This document shows positions 10,111 through 21,411 of a DNA stretch of 35,138 bases, in pieces. Each line of letters starts with the position of its first letter. Position 1 is the stretch's first letter. This DNA is from Serratia sp. Ag1 (lineage in GTDB: Bacteria; Pseudomonadota; Gammaproteobacteria; Enterobacterales; Enterobacteriaceae). Below the pieces are notes generated by a model that had not been told where the DNA came from, ran no database searches, and saw only the letters and a list, made by a program, of their open reading frames with translations. Location of the stretch: contig NZ_JQEI01000056.1 of NCBI RefSeq assembly GCF_000743355.1, forward strand, positions 1 through 35,138, in the 5' to 3' direction. Position numbers and translations under genes: made by a program.

Positions 10111-13100
10111 ATGGTTTACTCCTATACCGAGAAGAAACGTATTCGTAAGGATTTTGGTAAACGTCCACAAGTTTTGGACATACCTTATCTCCTTTCTATC
10201 CAGCTTGACTCGTTCCAGAAGTTTATCGAGCAAGATCCAGAAGGGCAGCACGGCCTAGAAGCCGCGTTCCGTTCTGTTTTCCCTATCCAGAGCTACAGTG
10301 GCAATTCGGAGCTGCAATACGTTAGCTACCGTCTTGGTGAGCCGGTGTTTGACGTCAAAGAATGCCAGATTCGTGGTGTGACGTACTCTGCGCCGCTGCG
10401 GGTAAAACTGCGTCTGGTTATCTACGAGCGTGAAGCGCCAGAAGGTACGGTCAAAGACATCAAGGAACAAGAAGTCTATATGGGCGAAATTCCGCTCATG
10501 ACCGAAAACGGTACCTTCGTGATTAACGGTACTGAGAGGGTTATCGTATCCCAGCTACACCGTAGCCCGGGTGTGTTCTTCGACAGCGATAAGGGTAAAA
10601 CCCACTCCTCGGGTAAAGTGCTGTATAACGCACGTATTATCCCTTACCGTGGTTCATGGCTGGATTTCGAGTTTGACCCGAAAGACAACCTGTTCGTGCG
10701 TATTGACCGTCGCCGCAAACTGCCAGCGACTATCATTCTGCGCGCCCTGAATTACACCACTGAGCAGATCCTTGATCTGTTCTTTGCAAAAATTGTTTTC
10801 GAGATCCGTGACAACAAACTGCAGATGGAACTGGTTCCAGAGCGTCTGCGTGGTGAAACTGCGACCTTTGATATTGAAGCCAACGGCAAGATCTACGTTG
10901 AGAAAGGCCGTCGTATCACCGCTCGTCATATCCGTCAGCTCGAAAAAGACGAAATTAAGAGTATTGAAGTACCGGTTGAATACATCGCGGGCAAAGTGGT
11001 CGCGAAGGACTATATCGATACCAATACTGGTGAGCTGATCTGTGCTGCCAACATGGAGCTGTCGCTGGATCTGCTGGCCAAGCTGAGCCAGTCTGGTCAT
11101 AAGCGTATCGAAACGCTGTTCACCAACGATCTGGATCACGGTGCGTACATCTCTGAAACCGTACGTGTCGATCCGACCACCGATCGCCTGAGCGCGCTGG
11201 TAGAAATTTACCGCATGATGCGCCCTGGTGAACCACCAACGCGTGAAGCGGCGGAAAGCCTGTTCGAGAACCTGTTCTTCTCTGAAGACCGCTACGATCT
11301 GTCTGCGGTTGGCCGGATGAAGTTCAACCGTTCTCTGCTGCGTGACGAGATCGAAGGTTCGGGCATCCTGAGCAAAGACGACATCATCGAAGTGATGAAG
11401 AAGCTCATCGATATCCGTAACGGTAAAGGCGAAGTGGACGACATCGACCACTTGGGCAACCGTCGTATCCGTTCCGTTGGCGAAATGGCGGAGAACCAGT
11501 TCCGTGTCGGTCTGGTGCGTGTTGAGCGTGCGGTGAAAGAACGTCTGTCTCTGGGCGATCTGGACACTCTGATGCCTCAAGACATGATCAACGCCAAGCC
11601 GATTTCGGCGGCGGTGAAAGAGTTCTTCGGCTCAAGCCAGCTTTCTCAGTTTATGGACCAGAACAACCCGTTGTCTGAGATCACGCACAAACGTCGTATC
11701 TCTGCATTGGGCCCAGGCGGTTTGACCCGTGAACGTGCGGGCTTTGAAGTTCGAGACGTACACCCGACTCACTATGGTCGCGTGTGCCCAATCGAAACGC
11801 CGGAAGGTCCGAACATCGGTCTGATCAACTCCCTGTCTGTGTACGCGCAGACCAACGAGTATGGCTTCCTGGAAACCCCGTACCGCCGCGTGCGTGACGG
11901 CGTGGTGACCGATGAGATCAACTATCTGTCTGCTATTGAAGAAGGCAACTTCGTTATCGCCCAGGCGAACTCCAACCTGGATGAAGATGGCCGTTTCATA
12001 GAAGACCTGGTTACCTGTCGTAGCAAAGGCGAATCAAGCCTGTTCAGCCGCGATCAGGTTGACTACATGGACGTTTCTACCCAGCAGGTGGTTTCTGTTG
12101 GTGCTTCACTGATTCCATTCCTGGAACACGATGACGCCAACCGTGCATTGATGGGTGCGAACATGCAACGTCAGGCGGTACCAACTCTGCGCGCTGACAA
12201 GCCGCTGGTCGGTACTGGTATGGAACGTGCTGTTGCGGTTGACTCCGGTGTGACTGCCGTAGCTAAGCGTGGTGGTGTGATCCAGTACGTGGATGCTTCC
12301 CGTATCGTTATCAAAGTTAACGAAGACGAGATGTACCCGGGCGAAGCAGGTATCGATATTTATAACCTGACCAAGTACACCCGTTCTAACCAGAACACCT
12401 GTATCAACCAGATGCCGTGTGTGAGTCTGGGTGAACCTATCGAGCGCGGCGACGTGCTGGCTGATGGGCCATCTACCGATCTGGGTGAACTGGCTCTGGG
12501 TCAGAATATGCGCGTAGCGTTCATGCCTTGGAACGGCTACAACTTCGAAGACTCCATTTTGGTCTCCGAGCGCGTAGTTCAGGAAGATCGCTTCACGACT
12601 ATCCACATTCAGGAACTGGCGTGTGTGTCTCGTGACACCAAGCTGGGGCCTGAAGAGATCACTGCCGACATCCCGAACGTGGGTGAAGCGGCGCTCTCCA
12701 AGCTGGATGAGTCCGGTATCGTGTATATCGGCGCGGAAGTGACCGGTGGCGACATTCTGGTCGGTAAGGTAACGCCGAAAGGTGAAACCCAACTGACGCC
12801 AGAAGAGAAACTGCTGCGTGCGATCTTCGGTGAGAAAGCGTCTGACGTTAAAGACTCTTCTCTGCGTGTACCAAACGGTGTTTCCGGTACGATTATCGAC
12901 GTGCAGGTCTTCACCCGCGATGGCGTGGAAAAAGACAAGCGTGCGTTGGAAATCGAAGAGATGCAGCTGAAGCAGGCGAAGAAAGACCTGACTGAAGAAC
13001 TGCAGATTCTGGAAGCGGGCCTGTTTGCACGTATCCATGCGGTGCTGGTTGCTGGCGGTATTGAAGCTGAGAAGCTGAGCAAGCTGCCACGCGATCGCTG

Positions 13101-14139
13101 GTTGGAACTGGGCCTGACCGACGAAGAGAAGCAAAACCAGCTGGAACAGCTGGCAGAGCAGTATGACGAACTGAAATCTGACTTCGAGAAGAAGCTGGAT
13201 GCCAAGCGTCGTAAGATCACCCAAGGTGACGATCTGGCACCAGGCGTGCTGAAAATCGTTAAGGTTTATCTGGCCGTTAAGCGTCAGATCCAACCGGGTG
13301 ACAAGATGGCAGGCCGCCACGGTAACAAAGGTGTTATCTCCAAGATCAACCCGATCGAAGATATGCCTTACGATGAAAACGGCACGCCGGTTGACATCGT
13401 ACTGAACCCGCTGGGCGTTCCATCACGTATGAACATTGGTCAGATCCTGGAAACCCACCTGGGCATGGCGGCGAAAGGCATTGGTGAGAAGATCAACCAA
13501 ATGCTGAAGCAGCAGCAGGAAGTCGCCAAACTGCGTGAGTTCATCCAGAAAGCTTACGATCTCGGCGATGATGTTTGCCAGAAAGTCGATCTGAACACCT
13601 TCAGCGACGATGAAGTGATGCGTCTGGCAGAGAACCTGAAAAAAGGTATGCCAATCGCAACGCCGGTCTTCGATGGTGCGAAAGAGACTGAAATCAAGCA
13701 ATTGCTGGAAATGGGCGGTATCCCGACTTCGGGTCAGATTACGCTGTTTGATGGCCGTACCGGCGAGCAGTTCGAGCGTCAGGTCACCGTTGGCTATATG
13801 TACATGCTGAAACTGAACCACTTGGTTGACGATAAAATGCACGCTCGTTCTACCGGTTCTTACAGCTTGGTAACTCAGCAGCCGCTGGGTGGTAAGGCGC
13901 AATTCGGTGGTCAGCGCTTCGGTGAGATGGAAGTGTGGGCGCTGGAAGCCTACGGCGCAGCTTACACCTTGCAGGAAATGCTTACCGTGAAGTCCGATGA
14001 TGTCAATGGCCGTACCAAGATGTACAAAAACATCGTGGATGGCGATCACCGCATGGAACCTGGCATGCCGGAATCCTTCAACGTTCTGTTGAAAGAAATC
14101 CGCTCGCTGGGGATCAACATCGAACTGGAAGGCGACTAA
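10111..14139 (+). CDS. rpoB: RNA polymerase beta subunit
   Basis: The beta subunit forms one pincer and half the active centre of RNA polymerase. The 1342 residues equal E. coli RpoB, so numbering carries over. The rifampicin cluster [20 protein letters not shown] has Asp516, His526 and Ser531 in the wild-type state, so no common resistance change is seen. The [13 protein letters not shown] region, [11 protein letters not shown] and [12 protein letters not shown] catalytic segments are intact. The start ATG at 10111 ([15 protein letters not shown]) follows GAGGAA. The reading from 10078 adds 11 residues absent from the family. Confidence 0.99.
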   Translation: MVYSYTEKKRIRKDFGKRPQVLDIPYLLSIQLDSFQKFIEQDPEGQHGLEAAFRSVFPIQSYSGNSELQYVSYRLGEPVFDVKECQIRGVTYSAPLRVKLRLVIYEREAPEGTVKDIKEQEVYMGEIPLMTENGTFVINGTERVIVSQLHRSPGVFFDSDKGKTHSSGKVLYNARIIPYRGSWLDFEFDPKDNLFVRIDRRRKLPATIILRALNYTTEQILDLFFAKIVFEIRDNKLQMELVPERLRGETATFDIEANGKIYVEKGRRITARHIRQLEKDEIKSIEVPVEYIAGKVVAKDYIDTNTGELICAANMELSLDLLAKLSQSGHKRIETLFTNDLDHGAYISETVRVDPTTDRLSALVEIYRMMRPGEPPTREAAESLFENLFFSEDRYDLSAVGRMKFNRSLLRDEIEGSGILSKDDIIEVMKKLIDIRNGKGEVDDIDHLGNRRIRSVGEMAENQFRVGLVRVERAVKERLSLGDLDTLMPQDMINAKPISAAVKEFFGSSQLSQFMDQNNPLSEITHKRRISALGPGGLTRERAGFEVRDVHPTHYGRVCPIETPEGPNIGLINSLSVYAQTNEYGFLETPYRRVRDGVVTDEINYLSAIEEGNFVIAQANSNLDEDGRFIEDLVTCRSKGESSLFSRDQVDYMDVSTQQVVSVGASLIPFLEHDDANRALMGANMQRQAVPTLRADKPLVGTGMERAVAVDSGVTAVAKRGGVIQYVDASRIVIKVNEDEMYPGEAGIDIYNLTKYTRSNQNTCINQMPCVSLGEPIERGDVLADGPSTDLGELALGQNMRVAFMPWNGYNFEDSILVSERVVQEDRFTTIHIQELACVSRDTKLGPEEITADIPNVGEAALSKLDESGIVYIGAEVTGGDILVGKVTPKGETQLTPEEKLLRAIFGEKASDVKDSSLRVPNGVSGTIIDVQVFTRDGVEKDKRALEIEEMQLKQAKKDLTEELQILEAGLFARIHAVLVAGGIEAEKLSKLPRDRWLELGLTDEEKQNQLEQLAEQYDELKSDFEKKLDAKRRKITQGDDLAPGVLKIVKVYLAVKRQIQPGDKMAGRHGNKGVISKINPIEDMPYDENGTPVDIVLNPLGVPSRMNIGQILETHLGMAAKGIGEKINQMLKQQQEVAKLREFIQKAYDLGDDVCQKVDLNTFSDDEVMRLAENLKKGMPIATPVFDGAKETEIKQLLEMGGIPTSGQITLFDGRTGEQFERQVTVGYMYMLKLNHLVDDKMHARSTGSYSLVTQQPLGGKAQFGGQRFGEMEVWALEAYGAAYTLQEMLTVKSDDVNGRTKMYKNIVDGDHRMEPGMPESFNVLLKEIRSLGINIELEGD

Positions 14140-14151
14140 TCGCTATTCCGG

Positions 14152-14179
14152 CTCAGGTTCCCGGCCTAGGGAACCTGAG
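14152..14179 (+). other. Strong hairpin after rpoB
   Basis: CTCAGGTTCCC (14152-14162) pairs perfectly with GGGAACCTGAG (14169-14179) around a 6-nt loop, starting 12 nt after the rpoB stop. No T-run follows, so it is more likely an mRNA-stability or processing structure than a terminator. Confidence 0.75.
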
Positions 14180-14210
14180 GGTGGTTGTTCAGGTCACACG
14201 GGCGCACAAT

Positions 14211-14335
14211 GGTGCTCAAAAGATTTCAAGCTGTAGCAAGGCGGCAACTGAATGAATTCCCAGGAACTTACTCAGGTAAGTGACTGGGGTGAATGAGGGC
14301 AGCCAACAAGGCTACAGTTTGAAAGATGAAGAGCA
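14211..14335 (+). repeat. ERIC element in the rpoB-rpoC spacer
   Basis: About 125 bases match the enterobacterial repetitive intergenic consensus (about 127 bp). They run through AGATTTCAAGCTGTAGCAAGG, AGGCGGCAA, GAATTCCCAGGAACTTACTC, AGGTAAGTGACTGGGGTGA and GCAGCCAAC to the degenerate end CAGTTTGAAAGATGA. The core is an imperfect palindrome (TTCCCAGGAACTTAC against GTAAGTGACTGGGG). The element makes the spacer 236 nt, about three times the E. coli length as I recall it. It lies wholly inside the rpoBC transcript and ends about 40 nt before the rpoC start. Boundaries are approximate. Confidence 0.88.
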
Positions 14336-14375
14336 GCGTGTTCCCAACAGGTTTAACTCCGACAGGAGCCAATCC

Positions 14376-17300
14376 GTGAAAGACTTATTAAAGTTTCTGA
14401 AAGCGCAAACTAAGACCGAAGAGTTTGATGCGATCAAGATTGCTCTGGCATCGCCAGACATGATCCGTTCATGGTCGTTCGGTGAAGTTAAAAAGCCGGA
14501 AACCATTAACTACCGTACGTTCAAACCTGAGCGTGACGGCCTTTTCTGCGCCCGTATCTTTGGGCCAGTAAAAGATTACGAGTGCCTGTGCGGTAAGTAC
14601 AAGCGCTTGAAGCACCGCGGTGTTATCTGTGAGAAGTGCGGCGTTGAAGTGACCCAGACTAAAGTGCGCCGTGAGCGTATGGGCCACATCGAACTGGCTT
14701 CCCCGACTGCGCACATCTGGTTCCTGAAATCGCTGCCATCCCGCATCGGTTTGCTGCTGGATATGCCACTGCGTGACATCGAACGTGTACTGTACTTCGA
14801 ATCCTATGTGGTGGTTGAAGGCGGTATGACCAACCTTGAGCGTCGTCAGATCCTGACTGAAGAGCAGTATCTGGACGCGCTGGAAGAGTTTGGTGACGAA
14901 TTCGACGCCAAGATGGGTGCGGAAGCTATTCAGGCCCTGTTGAAGAACATGGATCTGGAAGCCGAGTGCGAGCAACTGCGTGAAGAGTTGAACGAAACCA
15001 ACTCCGAAACCAAGCGTAAGAAGCTGACCAAGCGTATCAAGCTGCTGGAAGCGTTCGTTCAATCGGGTAACAAGCCAGAGTGGATGATCCTGACCGTGCT
15101 GCCGGTACTGCCACCGGATCTGCGTCCGCTGGTTCCACTGGATGGTGGCCGTTTCGCGACGTCCGATCTGAACGATCTGTACCGCCGCGTGATCAACCGT
15201 AACAACCGTTTGAAGCGTCTGCTGGATCTAGCTGCGCCAGACATCATCGTGCGCAACGAAAAGCGTATGCTGCAAGAAGCGGTAGATGCCCTGCTGGATA
15301 ACGGTCGTCGCGGTCGTGCGATTACCGGTTCCAACAAGCGTCCGCTGAAGTCTTTGGCCGATATGATCAAAGGTAAGCAGGGTCGTTTCCGTCAGAACCT
15401 GTTGGGTAAACGCGTTGACTACTCTGGTCGTTCGGTTATCACCGTAGGTCCATACCTGCGTCTGCACCAGTGCGGTCTGCCAAAGAAAATGGCATTGGAG
15501 CTGTTCAAACCGTTCATCTACGGCAAGCTGGAACTGCGTGGCCTGGCCACCACCATCAAAGCTGCCAAGAAAATGGTTGAGCGCGAAGAAGCTGTCGTTT
15601 GGGATATCCTGGACGAAGTGATCCGCGAACACCCGGTACTGCTGAACCGTGCACCAACCCTGCACCGTTTGGGTATCCAGGCGTTTGAACCGGTTCTGAT
15701 CGAAGGTAAAGCGATCCAACTGCACCCATTGGTTTGTGCGGCATACAACGCCGACTTCGATGGTGACCAGATGGCTGTTCACGTACCGCTGACGCTGGAA
15801 GCCCAGTTGGAAGCGCGTGCGCTGATGATGTCTACCAACAACATCCTGTCACCTGCGAACGGCGAGCCAATCATCGTTCCATCTCAGGACGTGGTATTGG
15901 GTCTGTACTACATGACGCGTGACTGTGTTAACGCCAAAGGCGAAGGCATGGTTCTGACGGGCCCGAAAGAAGCTGAACGTGTTTATCGCGCCGGTCTGGC
16001 TTCTCTGCATGCGCGTGTCAAAGTGCGTATTGTAGAAGAGATCAAAAATACCGAAGGCGAGACCGTCCATCAGACCACGCTGGTTGATACCACTATTGGT
16101 CGTGCCATCCTGTGGATGATCGTACCAAAAGGTCTGCCGTACTCGATCGTTAACCAGCCTCTGGGCAAGAAAGCGATCTCCAAGATGCTGAACACCTGTT
16201 ACCGCATCCTGGGCCTGAAGCCGACCGTTATCTTTGCTGACCAGATCATGTATACCGGTTTTGCTTACGCAGCCCGTTCAGGTGCTTCCGTAGGTATCGA
16301 TGACATGGTGATCCCAGCGAAAAAAGCGGAGATCATCGAAGAAGCGGAAACCGAAGTTGCCGAGATCCAGGAGCAGTTCCAGTCTGGTCTGGTTACCGCT
16401 GGCGAACGCTATAACAAAGTGATCGATATCTGGGCTGCAGCGAACGAACGTGTTGCTAAAGCGATGATGGAAAACCTGTCGGTTGAAGACGTGGTTAACC
16501 GTGACGGCGTGGTGGAACAGCAAGTTTCCTTCAACAGCATCTTTATGATGGCTGACTCCGGTGCGCGTGGTTCCGCCGCTCAGATTCGTCAGTTGGCGGG
16601 TATGCGTGGCCTGATGGCGAAGCCAGACGGCTCAATCATCGAAACGCCAATCACCGCGAACTTCCGTGAAGGCTTGAACGTACTCCAGTACTTCATCTCC
16701 ACGCACGGTGCGCGTAAAGGTTTGGCGGATACCGCACTGAAAACAGCAAACTCCGGTTATCTGACCCGTCGTCTGGTTGACGTGGCGCAGGATCTGGTGG
16801 TGACTGAAGACGACTGTGGTACTCACAACGGCATCATGATGACCCCGGTTATCGAAGGTGGTGACGTTAAAGAGCCACTGCGTGAGCGCGTTCTGGGTCG
16901 TGTGACGGCGGAAGACGTGATCAAGCCGGGTACGGCAGATATCCTGATCCCGCGTAACACTCTGCTGAACGAGAAAGCCTGTGACCTGTTAGAAGAAAAC
17001 TCTGTCGATAGCGTTAAGGTGCGTTCCGTCGTTAGCTGTGAAACCGACTTTGGCGTGTGTGCCAACTGCTATGGTCGCGATCTGGCACGTGGTCACATCA
17101 TCAACAAAGGCGAAGCCATCGGCGTTATCGCGGCTCAGTCCATCGGGGAACCGGGTACACAGCTGACGATGCGTACGTTCCACATCGGTGGTGCGGCTTC
17201 GCGTGCGGCTGCTGAATCCAGCATCCAGGTGAAGAACAAGGGTACGCTGAAGCTGAGCAACGTTAAGTTCGTGATGAACGCAACGGGCAAGCTGGTGATT

Positions 17301-18602
17301 ACTTCACGTAATACCGAGCTGAAGCTGATCGACGAATTTGGTCGTACCAAAGAAAGCTACAAAGTGCCTTACGGTGCCGTAATGGGCAAAGGTGACGGTG
17401 CAGAAGTTAACGGTGGCGAGACCGTGGCTAACTGGGATCCGCACACCATGCCAGTTATCAGTGAAGTGAGTGGTTTCATCCGCTTCGCTGATATGGTCGA
17501 TGGCCAGACCATTACCCGCCAGACCGACGAACTGACCGGTTTGTCTTCTCTGGTGGTACTGGACAGCGCAGAGCGTACCGGTAGCGGTAAAGACCTGCGT
17601 CCGGCACTGAAAATCGTTGATGCCAAAGGCGACGACGTATTGATCCCAGGTACTGATATGCCTGCTCAATACTTCCTGCCGGGCAAAGCGATTGTGCAGT
17701 TGGAAGACGGCATTCAGATCGGTGCGGGTGATACCCTGGCGCGTATTCCTCAGGAATCCGGCGGTACCAAGGATATTACCGGTGGTCTGCCACGCGTTGC
17801 GGATCTGTTCGAAGCACGTCGTCCGAAAGAGCCTGCGATCCTGGCTGAAATCAGCGGGATTATCTCGTTCGGTAAAGAGACCAAAGGCAAACGTCGTCTG
17901 GTGATCTCTCCGTTGGACGGCAGCGATGCTTACGAAGAGATGATTCCGAAATGGCGTCAGCTCAACGTGTTTGAAGGTGAAATTGTGGAACGTGGTGACG
18001 TTGTTTCTGACGGCCCAGAATCGCCACATGACATTCTGCGTTTGCGTGGCGTACATGCGGTTACCCGCTACATCACCAACGAAGTGCAGGAAGTTTACCG
18101 TCTGCAAGGTGTTAAGATTAACGATAAGCACATCGAAGTTATCGTTCGTCAGATGCTGCGCAAAGGCACCATCGTCAGCGCAGGTGGCACCGAGTTCCTG
18201 GAAGGTGAGCAGGCTGAAGTGTCACGCGTCAAGATTGCTAACCGTAAGCTTGCGGCTGAAGGCAAGATCGAAGCTACCTTCTCGCGCGATCTGCTGGGTA
18301 TCACCAAGGCTTCCTTGGCGACCGAGTCCTTCATCTCTGCTGCATCGTTCCAGGAAACGACGCGTGTTCTCACCGAAGCGGCGGTTGCCGGTAAGCGTGA
18401 TGAACTGCGTGGTCTGAAAGAGAACGTCATCGTGGGCCGTCTGATCCCAGCCGGTACCGGTTACGCTTATCACCAGGATCGTATGCGTCGTAGAGCGCAG
18501 GGTGAAGTGCCAGTTGTGCCGCAGGTGAGCGCGGCAGAAGCAACGGCGAGCTTGGCCGAGTTGCTCAACGCAGGTAACCTGGGTGGTAATGACGACGAGT
18601 AA
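14376..18602 (+). CDS. rpoC: RNA polymerase beta' subunit
   Basis: The beta' subunit carries the catalytic magnesium site and the clamp. The 1408-residue protein (E. coli 1407) has the N-terminal zinc site [19 protein letters not shown] (Cys near 70, 72, 85, 88). The catalytic triad NADFDGDQM has its first Asp at 460, as in E. coli. The bridge-helix and trigger-loop region [20 protein letters not shown] and [13 protein letters not shown] are intact, and the second zinc site uses [13 protein letters not shown]. The start is GTG at 14376, preceded by GACAGGAG. It gives [17 protein letters not shown], matching the E. coli start, which is also GTG. An ATG at 14280 lies in the ERIC element and is rejected. 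Confidence 0.98.
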   Translation: MKDLLKFLKAQTKTEEFDAIKIALASPDMIRSWSFGEVKKPETINYRTFKPERDGLFCARIFGPVKDYECLCGKYKRLKHRGVICEKCGVEVTQTKVRRERMGHIELASPTAHIWFLKSLPSRIGLLLDMPLRDIERVLYFESYVVVEGGMTNLERRQILTEEQYLDALEEFGDEFDAKMGAEAIQALLKNMDLEAECEQLREELNETNSETKRKKLTKRIKLLEAFVQSGNKPEWMILTVLPVLPPDLRPLVPLDGGRFATSDLNDLYRRVINRNNRLKRLLDLAAPDIIVRNEKRMLQEAVDALLDNGRRGRAITGSNKRPLKSLADMIKGKQGRFRQNLLGKRVDYSGRSVITVGPYLRLHQCGLPKKMALELFKPFIYGKLELRGLATTIKAAKKMVEREEAVVWDILDEVIREHPVLLNRAPTLHRLGIQAFEPVLIEGKAIQLHPLVCAAYNADFDGDQMAVHVPLTLEAQLEARALMMSTNNILSPANGEPIIVPSQDVVLGLYYMTRDCVNAKGEGMVLTGPKEAERVYRAGLASLHARVKVRIVEEIKNTEGETVHQTTLVDTTIGRAILWMIVPKGLPYSIVNQPLGKKAISKMLNTCYRILGLKPTVIFADQIMYTGFAYAARSGASVGIDDMVIPAKKAEIIEEAETEVAEIQEQFQSGLVTAGERYNKVIDIWAAANERVAKAMMENLSVEDVVNRDGVVEQQVSFNSIFMMADSGARGSAAQIRQLAGMRGLMAKPDGSIIETPITANFREGLNVLQYFISTHGARKGLADTALKTANSGYLTRRLVDVAQDLVVTEDDCGTHNGIMMTPVIEGGDVKEPLRERVLGRVTAEDVIKPGTADILIPRNTLLNEKACDLLEENSVDSVKVRSVVSCETDFGVCANCYGRDLARGHIINKGEAIGVIAAQSIGEPGTQLTMRTFHIGGAASRAAAESSIQVKNKGTLKLSNVKFVMNATGKLVITSRNTELKLIDEFGRTKESYKVPYGAVMGKGDGAEVNGGETVANWDPHTMPVISEVSGFIRFADMVDGQTITRQTDELTGLSSLVVLDSAERTGSGKDLRPALKIVDAKGDDVLIPGTDMPAQYFLPGKAIVQLEDGIQIGAGDTLARIPQESGGTKDITGGLPRVADLFEARRPKEPAILAEISGIISFGKETKGKRRLVISPLDGSDAYEEMIPKWRQLNVFEGEIVERGDVVSDGPESPHDILRLRGVHAVTRYITNEVQEVYRLQGVKINDKHIEVIVRQMLRKGTIVSAGGTEFLEGEQAEVSRVKIANRKLAAEGKIEATFSRDLLGITKASLATESFISAASFQETTRVLTEAAVAGKRDELRGLKENVIVGRLIPAGTGYAYHQDRMRRRAQGEVPVVPQVSAAEATASLAELLNAGNLGGNDDE

Positions 18603-18639
18603 GTCATCCAGATCTGATGTTTGATTAACTGCACGTTAT

Positions 18640-18668
18640 AAAGCCCTGGCTGTCACAGCCAGGGCTTT
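18640..18668 (+). terminator. Terminator of the rplJL-rpoBC operon
   Basis: A perfect 13-bp stem AAAGCCCTGGCTG/CAGCCAGGGCTTT (18640-18652 with 18656-18668) closes a 3-nt loop and runs into TT then GTTG. It begins 38 nt after the rpoC stop. Confidence 0.93.
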
Positions 18669-18709
18669 TTGTTGTACAGTGCCTGTAAAGTTAAAACAAC
18701 GGGATAGGC

Positions 18710-20065
18710 ATGGATACCTCAACATCAATCAGGCACAGTACTTCTGTGAACGGCGTAATCACGCCAGAAACCCAATCAAATAGCCACTCTCAACGCCGGG
18801 CACGCCGCGCGGCCTGGGGGAGCTTTGTGGGTGCAGTCGTCGATTGGTACGACTTTTTGCTGTACGGAATAGTTGCCGCGTTAGTGTTTAATACGGAATT
18901 TTTCCCCCAGGTCAGCCCAACCATGGGCACATTGGCCGCTTTTGGCACCTTTGGCGTAGGCTTCCTGTTTCGCCCGCTGGGTGGGATTGTGTTTGGGCAC
19001 TTTGGCGACAAGCTGGGCCGCAAACGCATGCTGATGATTACCGTCTGGATGATGGGTGGTGCTACCGCCTTGATTGGCCTGCTACCCTCTTTTGCGACAG
19101 CAGGCTGGTGGGCCCCGGTTATGCTGGTACTGCTGCGGGCCATCCAGGGTTTTGCGGTTGGTGGCGAATGGGGCGGGGCTGCTCTGTTGGCGGTTGAAAG
19201 TGCGCCGAAAAAGAGAAAAGCTTTTTACAGTAGTGGGGTACAAATTGGTTTTGGCGTTGGTCTATTGCTGGCAACGGGCTCGGTTTCTATTGTTAACCAG
19301 TTTACCACTAATGAAGAGTTTATAAGTTGGGGCTGGCGTTTGCCGTTCTTATTTAGTCTGCTGTTGGTAGCGATTGCCTGGTGGGTGCGGAACGGCATGG
19401 ATGAGTCTCTGGAGTTCGAAGCAAATAAAACATTACAGGACAGAGCCGAAAAAATACGCAAGTTCCCGATTTTAGAAGCGTTGCGTCAAAATCCTAAGGC
19501 ATTTTTATTGATTATCGCCCTGAGGCTGGGGGAACTGCTCACGATGTATATCGTGACGGCTTTTGCGCTGAATTACTCCACCACACACCTTGGCCTCGCC
19601 CGCGACATGTTTCTGAACATTGGTTTACTGGTGGGGGCGGTGAGCTGCATCTCCATTCCTTGTTTTGCCTATTTGGCCGATCGCTTTGGCCGACGTCGGA
19701 TCTACGTGACAGGCGCGTTAATTGGTTTCGCCAGCGCAGTGCCATTCTTTATGGCGCTCGAGAGCCGTAATACTCTGATGATTATCTTGTTTGCCATTAT
19801 GCTCGGGAATGTGGCGCACGACATGCTGGTCAGCGTGCAGCAGCCGATGTTTACCGAGTTGTTTGGTACGGCTTATCGTTATAGCGGTGCTGGGGTTGGC
19901 TATCAGGTTGCCAGCGTCGTTGGCGGTGGTTTCACACCTTTCATCGCCGTACTGCTGGTGGAATTTATGGATGGTTCCTGGCATTTGGTGGCCGCCTATC
20001 TGGCAATAGGCTGTCTGTTATCGGCGATCGTCGGGGCAAGCATGAAGCCGCAGGCTGCAGATTAA
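18710..20065 (+). CDS. shiA: Shikimate transporter-like MFS metabolite:H+ symporter
   Basis: This is a 451-residue, 12-helix inner-membrane carrier of the MFS metabolite:H+ symporter family. It resembles E. coli ShiA (438 aa) strongly from RRAAWGSFVGAVVDWYDFLLYG onward. It has the loop motif GHFGDKLGRKRML, the segment LRAIQGFAVGGEWGGAALL, the second-half ADRFGRRR motif and the conserved YRYSGAGVGYQVASVVGGG. ShiA takes up shikimate with protons, and that substrate is inferred here. The first 30 residues are variable and hydrophilic. A weak promoter (TTGTTG 18669-18674, TAAAAC 18692-18697) overlaps the rpoC terminator tail, so it may be transcribed on its own. In E. coli shiA lies elsewhere, so its place between rpoC and the thi operon is lineage-specific. 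Confidence 0.85.
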   Translation: MDTSTSIRHSTSVNGVITPETQSNSHSQRRARRAAWGSFVGAVVDWYDFLLYGIVAALVFNTEFFPQVSPTMGTLAAFGTFGVGFLFRPLGGIVFGHFGDKLGRKRMLMITVWMMGGATALIGLLPSFATAGWWAPVMLVLLRAIQGFAVGGEWGGAALLAVESAPKKRKAFYSSGVQIGFGVGLLLATGSVSIVNQFTTNEEFISWGWRLPFLFSLLLVAIAWWVRNGMDESLEFEANKTLQDRAEKIRKFPILEALRQNPKAFLLIIALRLGELLTMYIVTAFALNYSTTHLGLARDMFLNIGLLVGAVSCISIPCFAYLADRFGRRRIYVTGALIGFASAVPFFMALESRNTLMIILFAIMLGNVAHDMLVSVQQPMFTELFGTAYRYSGAGVGYQVASVVGGGFTPFIAVLLVEFMDGSWHLVAAYLAIGCLLSAIVGASMKPQAAD

Positions 20066-20077
20066 ACCGGTAAGAAT

Positions 20078-20111
20078 CCGGAGACGCACGGGGGATGTCC
20101 GCGCGCTCCGG
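20078..20111 (-). other. GC-rich hairpin between shiA and thiH
   Basis: CCGGAG/CTCCGG ends enclose CGCGCGG paired with CCGTGCG, with one bulged base and a 7-nt loop. The stem pairs better when read on the - strand, where the odd position is a G-U pair rather than A-C. It could protect the 3' end of the thi mRNA or the shiA mRNA. It has no T-run. The rest of the 212-nt gap shows no gene. Confidence 0.5.
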
Positions 20112-20277
20112 GGTTTGGTAAGGCAAGGTCATCAAGAGGGAGAGATAACCTTGGCTGGCCCCAGGTTTGGTAGCCAACGCAGCCACTATAGCTAGGCTAA
20201 TTTTCAGTACCAGCCTGTCTGGTTAGCTTTGCGCATGGCCTCCAGCACTAATCAATTGCCTGTGTAATCGTTGCAAT

Positions 20278-21411
20278 TTATTGCGTAGCACGCCCCAGAT
20301 ACTCATCCCAATCCTTCCACACCGGCTGCAACCCAGCAGCGTTCATAGCCTGTGCCACTTGTTGTGGTGTGCGGTTATCGTGAGGTTCAAACTGCTCCAG
20401 CTCCGCAGGTGTATCATCGGCATAGCCTCCTGGCTGGGTTTTTGAACCGGCGCTGACGCTGTTAATTGCCAACGGGATCATATGATCGCGGAAGAACGGT
20501 GATTCGCGGGTCGATAACGACAGCTCAACATCGGGAGCAAACAGGCGGAAAGCACAGATGAGCTGTACCAGTTGCGGCTCACTCATCACCGAAGCGGGTT
20601 CAATACCCCCGGCACAGGGCCGCAAACGGGGGAACGAGATGGAGTAACGGCTCTGCCAGTAGGTTTGTTGCAGATAGAACAGATGCTCCGCCAGCATGTA
20701 GCAATCAGTGCGCCAACTGCTGGAAAGCCCGATTAATGCGCCAAGGCCGATCTTGTCGATCCCGGCGCGGCCCAAACGATCCGGTGTCGCCAGCCGCCAG
20801 TGGAAATCCTGCTTTTGCCCGCGCAGATGGTGCCGTTGATAAGTGGCCGCATGGTAGGTTTCCTGATAAACCATCACGCCATCCAGCCCCAGCGTTTTCA
20901 GTTCGACATAATCCGCCTCGGCCATGGGTTGCACCTCCATCATCAGCGAGCTGAAATGGTTGCGGATTTGCGGCAGATGCTGGCGGAAATACGCCATGCC
21001 CACTTTATTCTGGTGTTCACCGGTCACCAGCAGCAGATGCTCAAAACCCAGTGCTTTGATCGCTGCACATTCCCGCTCAATCTCGTCACTGTCTAGCGTT
21101 TTACGTTTGATACGGTTACTCATGGAGAAACCGCAGTAAGTGCAGTCGTTAGCACACAGGTTGGAGAGATATAACGGAACGTAAAAGCTCACCACGTTAC
21201 CAAAGCGTTGGCGCGTCAGTTGCTGCGCGCGTTGTGCCAGCGGTTCCAGATAGGGCGTAGCAGCAGGGGAAATCAGCGCCATAAAGTCATCACGCGTCAG
21301 TTTTGCTGCGTTGAGTGCCACTTCGACATCGCGCGCGGTTTTGCTGTTGATGCGTAACTGGACGTCATCCCAATCCAGTTGTTGCCAGCGGTGACTGAAA
21401 TCATCACTCAT
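20278..21411 (-). CDS. thiH: 2-iminoacetate synthase ThiH
   Basis: ThiH is the radical SAM tyrosine lyase that makes dehydroglycine for the thiamine thiazole ring and releases p-cresol. The 377 residues equal E. coli ThiH. The iron-sulphur motif CxxxCxxC is at Cys86, Cys90 and Cys93 (CANDCTYCGFS). It is the last gene of thiCEFSGH, and its ATG overlaps the thiG stop by one base (TGATG). Use of ThiH rather than the oxidase ThiO implies the anaerobiosis-compatible thiazole route. Confidence 0.97.
   Translation of the reverse strand: MSDDFSHRWQQLDWDDVQLRINSKTARDVEVALNAAKLTRDDFMALISPAATPYLEPLAQRAQQLTRQRFGNVVSFYVPLYLSNLCANDCTYCGFSMSNRIKRKTLDSDEIERECAAIKALGFEHLLLVTGEHQNKVGMAYFRQHLPQIRNHFSSLMMEVQPMAEADYVELKTLGLDGVMVYQETYHAATYQRHHLRGQKQDFHWRLATPDRLGRAGIDKIGLGALIGLSSSWRTDCYMLAEHLFYLQQTYWQSRYSISFPRLRPCAGGIEPASVMSEPQLVQLICAFRLFAPDVELSLSTRESPFFRDHMIPLAINSVSAGSKTQPGGYADDTPAELEQFEPHDNRTPQQVAQAMNAAGLQPVWKDWDEYLGRATQ

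Noticed and set aside
11641..11710. Possible rifampicin-resistance change in rpoB
   Set aside because: The cluster reads as wild type, including Asp516, His526 and Ser531.
12106..13320. A 404-codon frame opposite rpoB, and similar long frames opposite rpoC
   Set aside because: They are antisense shadows of strongly biased codon use. Their Gln, His, Phe and Thr-rich composition is typical of such shadows.
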